The notes under the pieces: model-generated
Seen by the model: only the letters and a program-made list of their open reading frames with translations
The model's database searches: none
Told to the model about the DNA's origin: nothing
Shown here: in pieces, positions 48,189 to 55,597 of the stretch
How the letters are laid out: every line of letters starts with the position of its first letter
How positions within the stretch are numbered: the stretch's first letter is position 1
NCBI RefSeq assembly: GCF_958431955.1
Contig: NZ_CAUASN010000002.1
Span: 1-64,000, forward strand
DNA: 64,000 bases
Reading direction: 5' to 3'
DNA from: an uncultured Adlercreutzia sp.
Lineage (GTDB): Bacteria; Actinomycetota; Coriobacteriia; Coriobacteriales; Eggerthellaceae
Translations under genes and position numbers: made by a program

Positions 48189-48252
48189 CGAGAACCCCCC
48201 CCCCCATCGTGGTGTGATTTGCTGCGTGTGTATGCTGCGTATGCGTTCCCAT
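48085..48252 (-). other. Overlapping leader reading frame of the giant gene
   Basis: An ATG at 48252 has GGAG seven bases upstream and starts MGTHTQHTHAANHTTMGGG. It runs through the 11-G tract in a frame different from the giant gene and ends at 48085, 55 codons in all. With 10 G it would fuse in frame to the giant protein. Whether it is translated is unknown. Confidence 0.4.
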
Positions 48253-48587
48253 GCCCATGCTCCGTCTGAACTCCGTCATGCTCTCGTGCCGCCCGCTGTA
48301 GCAGGCCCCTCTCAAATACTTAGCTATTCGGTTAAGTTTTCTCGGCGTTTTCCCTGCTCATACCTTCGTCGAAAACAATGAGGGCAGAATTTGAGCAGAG
48401 TTATGCCAATGTTTGATTGTAGTTCTTCTCAAAATGAAATCAAAGAGGTAACGGGTCGATGACATGCGTGTTGCCAATTTGTTACTTTTGCCCGTTTAAC
48501 TGGTTATATGTTGATGCAATCACTTTACATTTCGCTGATGCGCGTGCACAAGAAGGGCCCGTCGAAACGGGCCCCGGAGGCGTGACA
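48189..48587 (-). promoter_or_regulatory. Leader and promoter region of the giant gene
   Basis: A 400-bp gap, visibly AT-richer than its surroundings between about 48310 and 48535. Best minus-strand promoter: TTGATT (48438-48443), 16-bp spacer, TACAAT (48416-48421). Transcription would begin near 48409, giving a leader of about 220 nt to the GTG or about 300 nt to the ATG at 48107. The leader holds the G tract and the overlapping leader frame. No structured RNA class was recognised. Confidence 0.6.
48195..48205 (-). repeat. Homopolymeric tract of 11 G (coding strand)
   Basis: Eleven C on the plus strand, so eleven G in the transcript, ending six bases before the GTG at 48188. It lies where a Shine-Dalgarno would be and inside the overlapping leader frame. 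Tracts of this length are prone to slipped-strand length change. Confidence 0.9.
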
Positions 48588-48616
48588 TGAAAAAGGACCC
48601 GCCGAAGCAGGTCCTT
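48588..48616 (-). terminator. Rho-independent terminator of the PpiC lipoprotein gene
   Basis: On the minus strand AAGGACCTGC pairs with GCGGGTCCTT (one wobble) around a TTCG tetraloop and is followed by TTTTT. It lies 25 bp past the stop codon, so the foldase gene and the giant gene probably have separate transcripts. A second hairpin, GGGCCCGT/ACGGGCCC with a CGAA loop, follows at 48555-48574. Confidence 0.92.
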
Positions 48617-48640
48617 GGAGTGATGGCAGATGGCCGGGCG

Positions 48641-50026
48641 CTACTCGGCCGGAGTGGCGTCGGCGCCGTCGGCGCCAGCGGTGTCGGCACCAGCGGCGTC
48701 AGCACCGTCGGCAGCAGCCGCGTCATCGGCGGCCGCATCGGCGGCAGCCTGGTCGTCGGCAGCAGCGCCGGCAGCCTCGTCGGCAGCGGCCGTATCGCCC
48801 GCGGCCTCATCGGCGGCGGCATCGGCGCCCTCGTCGGCAGCGGCGGCGGCATCGGCATCAGCGGCAGCCTGGTCGTCAGCGGCAGCCTGATCGCCAGCCG
48901 CCTCGTCGACGGTGCCGTCAGTGGTGCCCTGGGCGGCCGCGGCCTCCTCGTAGGGAGTCAGGTCGATGGCGTAGGGCAGGTTCTCGGGCATCGGCTTGAT
49001 GTCGATCTGCGCGTTGTTGCGGTACTCCTCGAACCAGGTGGCGAAGTTCTGGCTGGCGCTGGACTGCTCCATGTAGGTCAGCGTCTCCAGGAACTCGGCC
49101 GGCAGCTGGTCGGTGGAGGTGATGCCGCCCTCGGGCAGCTCGAACACATCGGTGCACTTGATGATGTGGTAGCCGTACTCGGTCTTCACGGGAGCAGCCA
49201 CGATCTCGTCCTTGTTCAGGCCGTCGAGGGCCTCCTGGTACTCGGTCACGAAGCCGGTGCCGAGCTTATCCCAGTTCACATCGCCACCGGAGGCAGCGCT
49301 GCCGGAATCCTGGGAGTACTGGGTAGCGGCGTCCTCGAAGGAGATCTCGCCGGCGTTGATCTGGTCGAGCAGCTCCTGGGCGCGGGCGGCCAGCTCCTCG
49401 TCGGTCTCGTCGCCCTCAGCCGTCAGCAGGATGTGGCTGGAGCGCTTCGCGCCGTTCAGCTGCTCGGCCATGGCCTGGGCCTGGGCCAGCGTGGCATCCT
49501 CGCCGCTTCCGTCGTCCTCGGCGGCGGCCACGGCCTCGGCCAGCTTGGTCTGCAGCAGGTTCGGGCGGATCACATCGTTGATGTAATCTTCCTCGGTCAT
49601 CTGGCTCGCCTCGAGGGCCTCCTGGAAGGCCTCGTCGCTCTCGAACATGCTCTTGGTCTGGCTCAGGGCCTCGTCGATGTCGGCCTGCTCCACGGTCACG
49701 TTGTACTCAGCGGCGGCCTGATCGTACAGATCCTGGTTGATGTAGTAGTCGATGACCTCTTCGCGCACCGTCTCAGGGGTGTAGCCGTTGGCCACCATCC
49801 ACTCGCCCCACGCCTCATCGGTGTCGAGGCCGGAGGAGGCACGGAAGTCGGCGACGTAGTCGGTCACCGTCTGCTCCATGATGTCCTGGCCGTTCACCGT
49901 CGCGGCCACGTCACCGCCGATGCCGCCGCCACCGCAGCCGACCAGACCCGCGCCCAGCGCCACGGTCAGCGCCATGGCCCCGGCGCCCTTCAGGGCAGAG
50001 CCCTTCACAAACGAGGTGAATTTCAT
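48641..50026 (-). CDS. PrsA-like PpiC-type peptidyl-prolyl isomerase lipoprotein
   Basis: 461 residues. A lipoprotein signal ends at LVGC (Cys31). A SurA/PrsA-type helical N domain (about 40-195) carries INQDLYDQAAAEYNVTVEQADID. A parvulin PpiC domain follows at about 196-300 (SSHILLTAEGDETDEEL, GDVNWDKLGTGFVTEYQEAL, PVKTEYGYHIIKCTD). The last roughly 105 residues are almost only Ala, Asp, Gly, Glu and Gln, a low-complexity tail. PrsA proteins sit outside the membrane and help exported proteins fold. Its neighbour is the giant exported protein, which makes a dedicated chaperone role plausible but unproven. Confidence 0.88.
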   Translation of the reverse strand: MKFTSFVKGSALKGAGAMALTVALGAGLVGCGGGGIGGDVAATVNGQDIMEQTVTDYVADFRASSGLDTDEAWGEWMVANGYTPETVREEVIDYYINQDLYDQAAAEYNVTVEQADIDEALSQTKSMFESDEAFQEALEASQMTEEDYINDVIRPNLLQTKLAEAVAAAEDDGSGEDATLAQAQAMAEQLNGAKRSSHILLTAEGDETDEELAARAQELLDQINAGEISFEDAATQYSQDSGSAASGGDVNWDKLGTGFVTEYQEALDGLNKDEIVAAPVKTEYGYHIIKCTDVFELPEGGITSTDQLPAEFLETLTYMEQSSASQNFATWFEEYRNNAQIDIKPMPENLPYAIDLTPYEEAAAAQGTTDGTVDEAAGDQAAADDQAAADADAAAAADEGADAAADEAAGDTAAADEAAGAAADDQAAADAAADDAAAADGADAAGADTAGADGADATPAE

Positions 50027-50349
50027 GAATCCCTCAACCTTTCATTCGCTGCCCGGGCCCCATGCCCGCGCATCTTGCGCCCCGTGCATCCCGCAGAATG
50101 CGCGCGGCCCTTCAGCTTCCACAGCGCGCGGCCCTCCCAACCGGGCCCTGTGCCCTGCCCGCGAGGGCAGATGGATAGCATTTTCCACTGTGGTCAGCCT
50201 GTTATTATTCCAATCCTATTGACAGGGAGAAAGTGAATCACGAAGACCGCACACCCCCCGAACGAAACGCACACACACCTGAAAGCTACCTGAAAACCGA
50301 AGGGCGATGCCATTCTTTACCTGGGAAAACTCCTTTCAGGAAAGAGCGG
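50027..50349. promoter_or_regulatory. Intergenic region between purF and the foldase gene
   Basis: A 323-bp gap. On the minus strand TGGAATAAT (50204-50211) resembles an extended -10 element and could drive the foldase gene, with a leader of about 170 nt. The -35 is unclear. No strong terminator was found after purF. No gene is visible. Confidence 0.35.
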
Positions 50350-51753
50350 TTAGGCGGGCATCCCCAAGGGGTAGTCTCCCGTGAAGCACGCCTGGCACCA
50401 TCCCTGGTGGTCGGCGCCCGCCACGGCCCGGTGCAACCCTTCAAGCGAGATGAACGCCAGCGAGTCGCTGCCGATCCAGCGGTTCATCTCCTCCACCGAG
50501 CGGTCGGCGGCCAGCAGTTGCTCGCGCGTGGCCGTGTCGATGCCGTAGAAGCAAGGCCAGCGCACCTCGGGGCTCACGATGCGCAGGTGCACCTCGGCTG
50601 CCCCGGCCGCGTAGAGCATGGCCACCAGCTGACGGCTCGTCGTGCCGCGCACGATGCTGTCGTCGATGACCACGAGGCGCTTGCCCGCAATGACGCTCGG
50701 CAGCGGGTTCAGCTTCAAGGTGATGCCGCGCTCGCGCATGGCCTGGGTGGGCTGGATGAACGTGCGCCCCACGTAGTGGTTCTTCACGATGCCGAAGGCG
50801 TAGGGAATGCCGCTGGCCTCGGCGTAGCCCACCGCGGCCGGCGTTCCCGAGTCGGGTACGCCGAGCACCAGATCGGCCTCGACAGGCGCCTCTTGCGACA
50901 GGATGGCCCCCATGGCGCGGCGGGCCTGGTACACGCTCTGCCCGTCGATGACGCTGTCGGGGCGAGCGAAGTACACGTACTCGAAAATGCAGGAGGCGCG
51001 GCACGGGGCGGCGGGGCCGCGCTCGGCATCGAGCCCGTCGCGCCCGAGACGCACCACCTCGGCCGGTTCCACATCGCGCACATAGGCGGCTCCGGCGATA
51101 TCGAGTCCGCAGGTTTCCGACGATACCACCCAGCCGCCCTGGGGCAGGCGCCCGATGCACAGGGGGCGGATGCCATGGGGGTCGCGGAAGGCGTAGAGGG
51201 CCTCGGGCGTGGCGAGAATCATCGCGTAGGCTCCCTCGAGCACCTCCATGGCGCAGCGGATGCCCTCGCGCACCGAGCCGGTGCGCCGGGTAGCCTCGGC
51301 GATGATGTGCGTCGCCACCTCGGTATCGGTGCCCGAGGCGAAGGCGGCGCCCTCCCGCTCGAGCGAGGCGCGCAGCAATTCGGTGTTCAGCAGCGTGCCG
51401 TTGTGGACGAGGGCGATTTCCACCTCGTCAATGGACGACAGGTGCGGCTGGGCCGCCTCGCGCGAGGCGGCGGCCCCGCTCGTGGAGTAGCGCACATGTC
51501 CCACGGCCAATTCGCCGATAAGGGCGTCCATCACCGCGTCGTCGAACACCTGGGTCACGAGCCCCACATTCTTATAGCAGCTCAGATGCGCTCCGTCGCC
51601 CACGGCAATGCCGGCGCTTTCCTGGCCGCGGTGCTGCAGCGCCTGCAGGCCGTAGCCCGTCAGACGGGCCACATCCTCCCCCGGGGCGTACACCCCGAAC
51701 ACACCGCACTCCTCCTCTAGGGCATCGGGCATCTCGCGCACAACGGTTTCCAT
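50350..51753 (-). CDS. purF: Amidophosphoribosyltransferase
   Basis: First committed step of purine synthesis: PRPP plus glutamine to phosphoribosylamine. With a start at 51753 (METVVREMPDALEEECGVFG) it has 467 residues. The class II amidotransferase nucleophile is Cys16, and HRGQESAGIAV and VHNGTL are typical glutaminase motifs. The PRPP site LVVIDDSIVRGTTSRQL is near residue 350. Cys residues in SCIFEYVYFARPDS, WPCFYGID and WCQACF match the 4Fe-4S type of PurF known from Bacillus. AAGGAG lies upstream. Starts at 51762 or 51819 are possible but less fitting. A propeptide of about 15 residues before the Cys is usual for this type. It is divergent from the glutamate synthase genes. Confidence 0.95.
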   Translation of the reverse strand: METVVREMPDALEEECGVFGVYAPGEDVARLTGYGLQALQHRGQESAGIAVGDGAHLSCYKNVGLVTQVFDDAVMDALIGELAVGHVRYSTSGAAASREAAQPHLSSIDEVEIALVHNGTLLNTELLRASLEREGAAFASGTDTEVATHIIAEATRRTGSVREGIRCAMEVLEGAYAMILATPEALYAFRDPHGIRPLCIGRLPQGGWVVSSETCGLDIAGAAYVRDVEPAEVVRLGRDGLDAERGPAAPCRASCIFEYVYFARPDSVIDGQSVYQARRAMGAILSQEAPVEADLVLGVPDSGTPAAVGYAEASGIPYAFGIVKNHYVGRTFIQPTQAMRERGITLKLNPLPSVIAGKRLVVIDDSIVRGTTSRQLVAMLYAAGAAEVHLRIVSPEVRWPCFYGIDTATREQLLAADRSVEEMNRWIGSDSLAFISLEGLHRAVAGADHQGWCQACFTGDYPLGMPA

Positions 51754-51965
51754 GATTCGCATCGCTCCTTCGACGACCTCTCGCTGCCAGCCTGTTCTGC
51801 GGTTTCCCATGGTAGCCAACCGGTACGCGCGCAGGGGCGCGCGAGGCGCAGAGGAAATCTGCTGGAAACGAGACTTGCACGAGGTGGAAACAAACCCGAC
51901 CTTTCCGCGTAACGTTTCATCCGTAGCATGGAGAAGCTGGAAAACACGAACGAGGAGTCGCAGCT

Positions 51966-53165
51966 ATGACATGCAGGAACATCCCCCGCGAAGGCGAGGT
52001 CCGCATCCCCTCGGGATGCGCCATCGCGGGCATCATGGATCGCAGCGGCGCGCGCCACGACGGCGGCGACATCTTGCGCTCCATCGCGCTCATGCACGAC
52101 CGGAGCAACGGGCTGGGCGGAGGGTTCGCCGCCTACGGCATCTACCCCGACTACGCCGAGCTGTATGCCTTCCATATTATGTATGAGAGCCGCGAGGCGC
52201 GGGCGGCCACCGAGGCCTACCTGGAGCACTACTACCTCTCCGAGAAGCAGGAGCGCGTGCCCACCGAGGAGCACCCTGCCATTAAGAACCCGCCGGACAT
52301 CTGGCGCTACTTCATGGCGCCCCACCCCATGCGCCTGGCCGCGAGCGGCCTGGACGAGGCGGAGTACACCATGCAGCACGTCTTCCATATCAACGGGAAG
52401 ATCGAGGGCGCCTTCGTGGCGTCGTCGGGCAAGGACATGGGCGTGTTCAAGGGCGTGGGCTACCCCGAGGACATCGGCGAGTTCTACCGCATCGGCGACT
52501 ACGACGCCTGGGCCTGGACGGCCCACGGGCGCTTTCCCACCAACACCCCCGGCTGGTGGGGCGGGGCGCACCCCTTCACGCTGCTGAACTGGTCTATCGT
52601 CCATAACGGCGAGATTTCGAGCTACGACGCCAACCGCCGCTACGTGGAGCAGTTCGGCTACGACTGCGAGCTGCAGACCGACACCGAGGTGATCACCTAC
52701 CTGTTCGACCTTCTGGCCCGCCGCCACGGCCTGTCCCAGGAGATGGCCGCCCATATCATGGCGGCGCCCTCCTGGCGCGAGATCGACGCCATGGAGCCCG
52801 ATCGGGCCGCCTTCGAGACGGCGCTGCGCACGGTGTACGCCAGCGCGCTCGTGAACGGGCCTTTCTCGATCATCTTGGGATCGGAAGAGGGGCTTTTGGC
52901 CCTGAACGACCGCCTGAAGCTGCGCGCGCTCATGGTGGCCGAGAAGGGGCCGATGGTGTATCTGGCCAGCGAGCAGGCGGCCATCCAGGTGGTGTGCCCT
53001 CACGCCGAGAACGTGCGCTCCATCGAGGGCGGCGTGCCCTTCGTGGTGCAGCGCGACGACGTGGCGGCCGCCAAGGCCCGCGAGACGGCCGAGAACCGGG
53101 CGGTGCGCGACTGGCCGCTGGAACACGAGGTGGGCGTGCTGCCCCGCAAGAGAAGGGAGGCGTAA
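51966..53165 (+). CDS. Glutamate synthase, glutaminase (amidotransferase) subunit, archaeal type
   Basis: 399 residues forming the class II glutamine amidotransferase domain that in classical GltB is the N-terminal part. The likely catalytic Cys18 follows a short propeptide (IPSGCAIAGIMDRSG). GRFPTNTPGWWGGAHPF and VHNGEISSYDANRRYVE are typical of the glutaminase pocket. It supplies ammonia to the FMN subunit encoded immediately downstream: the stop at 53165 is five bases before the next start. The gene heads a plus-strand operon with the other two glutamate synthase parts. Confidence 0.9.
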   Translation: MTCRNIPREGEVRIPSGCAIAGIMDRSGARHDGGDILRSIALMHDRSNGLGGGFAAYGIYPDYAELYAFHIMYESREARAATEAYLEHYYLSEKQERVPTEEHPAIKNPPDIWRYFMAPHPMRLAASGLDEAEYTMQHVFHINGKIEGAFVASSGKDMGVFKGVGYPEDIGEFYRIGDYDAWAWTAHGRFPTNTPGWWGGAHPFTLLNWSIVHNGEISSYDANRRYVEQFGYDCELQTDTEVITYLFDLLARRHGLSQEMAAHIMAAPSWREIDAMEPDRAAFETALRTVYASALVNGPFSIILGSEEGLLALNDRLKLRALMVAEKGPMVYLASEQAAIQVVCPHAENVRSIEGGVPFVVQRDDVAAAKARETAENRAVRDWPLEHEVGVLPRKRREA

Positions 53166-53170
53166 GCACC

Positions 53171-54685
53171 ATGGACGTTACGACTAACTGCGTGCTCCCC
53201 CGCTATCAGGTGGTGCGCGACGAGGCGGCCTGCACCGGCTGCGCCCAGTGCGTTCGCTCCTGCGCCAACGGCGTGCACCGCCTGCGGAAAGACCCCGACC
53301 GCATCGTCATCAACTCCCGCGCCTGCGTGAACTGCCAGCGCTGCGTGGTGTTCTGCCCCGAGCTGGCCCTGACCATCCGGCCGTGGCCCCAGGTGGGCAC
53401 CGGCTCGGCCACCTGGACGTCCGAGGCCATGGACGACATCGCCAAGCAGGCCCAAACCGGCGGGGTGCTGCTGTCGTCCATGGGCACGCCGGCGCCCTAC
53501 CCCATCTACTGGGACCATCTGCTGCTGAACGCGAGCCAGGTGACCAATCCCTCCATCGATCCTCTGCGCGAGCCCATGGAGACCCGGGTGTTTCTGGGCA
53601 GCCGGCCTGAGATCCTCAAGGTGAACGAGCGGGCCGGCCAGGTGGTGGAGCCCCTGCCGCCGCAGCTGAAGCTGGATGTGCCGCTCATGTTCTCGGCCAT
53701 GTCCTTCGGCTCCATCTCGCTGAACGCCCAGAAGGCCCTGGCCCTGGCCGCCACCGAGCTGGGCACGTTCTTCAACGTGGGCGAGGGCGGCATGCACCGC
53801 GACCTGGAGCCCTTCGCCGACCACGCCTTCGCCCAGGTGGCGTCGGGGCGCTTCGGTGTGGACCCGCACTACCTGAACACGGCGGCGGCCATCGAGATCA
53901 AGATCGGCCAGGGCGCCAAGCCCGGCATCGGCGGCCACCTGCCCGGCGAGAAGATCAGCGACGAGGTGTCGCGCACCCGCATGATTCCCGAGGGCAGCGA
54001 CGCCATTTCCCCCGCGCCGCACCACGACATCTACTCCATCGAGGATTTGCGCCAGCTCATCTTCTCCATCAAGGAGGCCACCGGCTACCGCAAGCCCGTG
54101 GCGGTGAAGATCGCCGCCGTGCACAACGCCGCCGCCATCGCGAGCGGCATGGCCCGCACCGGTGCCGACATCATCGTGGTGGACGGCTTCCGCGGCGGCA
54201 CGGGCGCGGCCCCCAAGCGCATCCGCGACGCGGTGGGCATCCCCGTTGAGCTGGCCTTAGCCGCCATCGACCAGCGTCTGCGCGACGAGGGCATCCGCTC
54301 CACGGTGAGCCTGGTGGCGAGCGGCTCCATCCGCAACTCCGCCGACGTGGTGCGCGCCATCGCGCTGGGAGCCGATGCGTGCTCCATCGGGTCGGCGGCC
54401 CTCATCGCCATGGGCTGCCACCAGTGCCGCGATTGCTCGAGCGGCCGATGCAACTGGGGCATCGCCACCCAGCGTGCGGCACTCACCGAGCGGCTGCGCC
54501 CCGAGGCGGCGGCCGAGCGCGTGGTGAACCTCGTGCGGGCGTGGACCGCCGAGATTCAGGAGATGATGGGCGGCATGGGCATCAACGCCGTGGACAGCCT
54601 GCGGGGCAACCGCCTCATGCTGCGCGGCGTGGGCTTAAACGAGAAGGAACTGGACATCCTCGGCGTGAAATACGCCGGCGAGTAG
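53171..54685 (+). CDS. gltB: Glutamate synthase, FMN/Fe-S synthase subunit, archaeal type
   Basis: 504 residues. It begins with two 4Fe-4S ferredoxin motifs (Cys21, 24, 27, 31 and Cys52, 55, 58, 62). The FMN-binding Glu_synthase barrel follows: MFSAMSFGSISLNAQKAL, GEGGMHRDLEP, GQGAKPGIGGHLPGEKI and DGFRGGTGAAP. GCHQCRDCSSGRCNWGIATQ (about 415-434) is the 3Fe-4S-type site. The enzyme combines ammonia with 2-oxoglutarate to give glutamate. The ATG at 53171 has GGGAGG ten bases upstream. A longer frame overlapping the previous gene is not needed. No NADPH-binding small subunit is encoded nearby, so the electron donor may be ferredoxin or an unlinked protein. Confidence 0.93.
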   Translation: MDVTTNCVLPRYQVVRDEAACTGCAQCVRSCANGVHRLRKDPDRIVINSRACVNCQRCVVFCPELALTIRPWPQVGTGSATWTSEAMDDIAKQAQTGGVLLSSMGTPAPYPIYWDHLLLNASQVTNPSIDPLREPMETRVFLGSRPEILKVNERAGQVVEPLPPQLKLDVPLMFSAMSFGSISLNAQKALALAATELGTFFNVGEGGMHRDLEPFADHAFAQVASGRFGVDPHYLNTAAAIEIKIGQGAKPGIGGHLPGEKISDEVSRTRMIPEGSDAISPAPHHDIYSIEDLRQLIFSIKEATGYRKPVAVKIAAVHNAAAIASGMARTGADIIVVDGFRGGTGAAPKRIRDAVGIPVELALAAIDQRLRDEGIRSTVSLVASGSIRNSADVVRAIALGADACSIGSAALIAMGCHQCRDCSSGRCNWGIATQRAALTERLRPEAAAERVVNLVRAWTAEIQEMMGGMGINAVDSLRGNRLMLRGVGLNEKELDILGVKYAGE

Positions 54686-54699
54686 GACGGGAGGAAGCC

Positions 54700-55491
54700 A
54701 TGACCGATGCGACCGTTACCGTAAGCGCCGAGGAGGCCGCCGCCGAGGTATCTGCGACTGCCGCCAAGGCGCCCGCAGCTGAGGTGGCCTTGGGCCTCGC
54801 CCACTTCAAGGAGGCCAACGAGCAGGTGCGCGGCGCCCTCGCCCGCGCCGATGTGGTCACCATCCGCGACGCGAACGCCCAGCGCTACCTGGGCTGCGCC
54901 CTTCCTGCGGGCAAGTCGCTCGAGATCTTCGGCACGCCCGGCAACGATCTGGGATGTTACCTGGACGGCGGCCGCATCACCGTATGCGGCAACGGCCAGG
55001 ACCAGGTGGGCAACACCATGAACGACGGCGCCATCACCGTCCACGGGCGCGTGGGCGACGCCGCCGGCTACGCCATGCGCGGGGGCACCATCCTCGTGCG
55101 CGACGACTGCGGCTGGCGGGCGGGCATCCACATGAAGGAGTACGAGGCCAAGCGCCCCGCCATCGTCATCGGCGGCGATGCCGGCGCCTTCCTCGGCGAG
55201 TACATGGCCGGCGGCGTCATCGTGCTGGCCGGCGCGCCGGGCGACTACCTGGGCACCGGCATGCACGGCGGCGTCATCTACCTGCGGCGTCCCCTTGACC
55301 CCGACCGCATCATGGACGGCCTTATCCAGGAACCTGTCGGAGAGGAGGATGTTCCCACCCTGACGGCGCTGATTGCCGCCTACGACGAGGCCTTCGCCGG
55401 GGAAAGCCCGCCCCTCGGCGGCGATCTGAGCAGCTGGCACCGCCTGCGCCCGGCCAGCGCCCGCCCCTACGGCGGCCTGTACGCCCACTAG
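54700..55491 (+). CDS. Glutamate synthase GXGXG-domain subunit
   Basis: 263 residues. After an Ala-rich N terminus of about 35 residues comes the right-handed beta-helix GXGXG domain (about 40-215), with repeats like GNDLGCYLDGGRITVCGNGQ, GNTMNDGAITVHGRVGDAAG and GTGMHGGVIYLR. It is the C-terminal structural domain of classical GltB encoded as a separate gene, as in archaea and Thermotogae. It starts 14 bp after the FMN subunit with GGGAGGAAG as ribosome site, completing a three-gene operon. Confidence 0.9.
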   Translation: MTDATVTVSAEEAAAEVSATAAKAPAAEVALGLAHFKEANEQVRGALARADVVTIRDANAQRYLGCALPAGKSLEIFGTPGNDLGCYLDGGRITVCGNGQDQVGNTMNDGAITVHGRVGDAAGYAMRGGTILVRDDCGWRAGIHMKEYEAKRPAIVIGGDAGAFLGEYMAGGVIVLAGAPGDYLGTGMHGGVIYLRRPLDPDRIMDGLIQEPVGEEDVPTLTALIAAYDEAFAGESPPLGGDLSSWHRLRPASARPYGGLYAH

Positions 55492-55507
55492 GCCGATCCG
55501 CCGCCGC

Positions 55508-55555
55508 ACCTGTCGTTCCACCCGTCGCTTTACCTGTCGTTGCACCTGTATTCAA
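55508..55555 (+). repeat. Four degenerate 12-bp direct repeats upstream of glnN
   Basis: ACCTGTCGTTCC, ACCCGTCGCTTT, ACCTGTCGTTGC and ACCTGTATTCAA lie head to tail in the 106-bp gap before glnN. They may be a regulator-binding array. No clear sigma-70 promoter was seen apart from TATTCA near 55550. Confidence 0.6.
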
Positions 55556-55597
55556 ACTGCATTCGCCCTGAGCACCGCCCCAGAAAAGGAGATTCCC

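Noticed and set aside
10572..47228. Four very long open frames antisense to the giant gene (up to 4,323 codons)
   Set aside because: All lie in the register exactly antiparallel to the giant gene's codons. They are open only because the gene almost never uses TTA, CTA or TCA codons, as expected at high GC. They have no ribosome sites and their products are low-complexity His/Val/Gly/Ala strings.
48459..48590. A 43-codon plus-strand frame in the AT-rich gap with GAGGT upstream
   Set aside because: It ends inside the foldase terminator hairpins and has no recognised homology. Probably chance, though its start has an acceptable ribosome site.
48587..50236. 549-codon plus-strand frame over the foldase gene
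   Set aside because: Antiparallel shadow of the PpiC gene's Ala/Asp-rich codons. The minus-strand protein has a lipoprotein signal and a parvulin domain.
51717..53126. Long minus-strand frame opposite the glutaminase subunit gene
   Set aside because: It overlaps a well-supported plus-strand gene and has no recognisable motif.
52994..53170. Upstream extension of the gltB FMN subunit frame
   Set aside because: It overlaps the end of the glutaminase gene. The ATG at 53171 has a ribosome site and fits the family N terminus.
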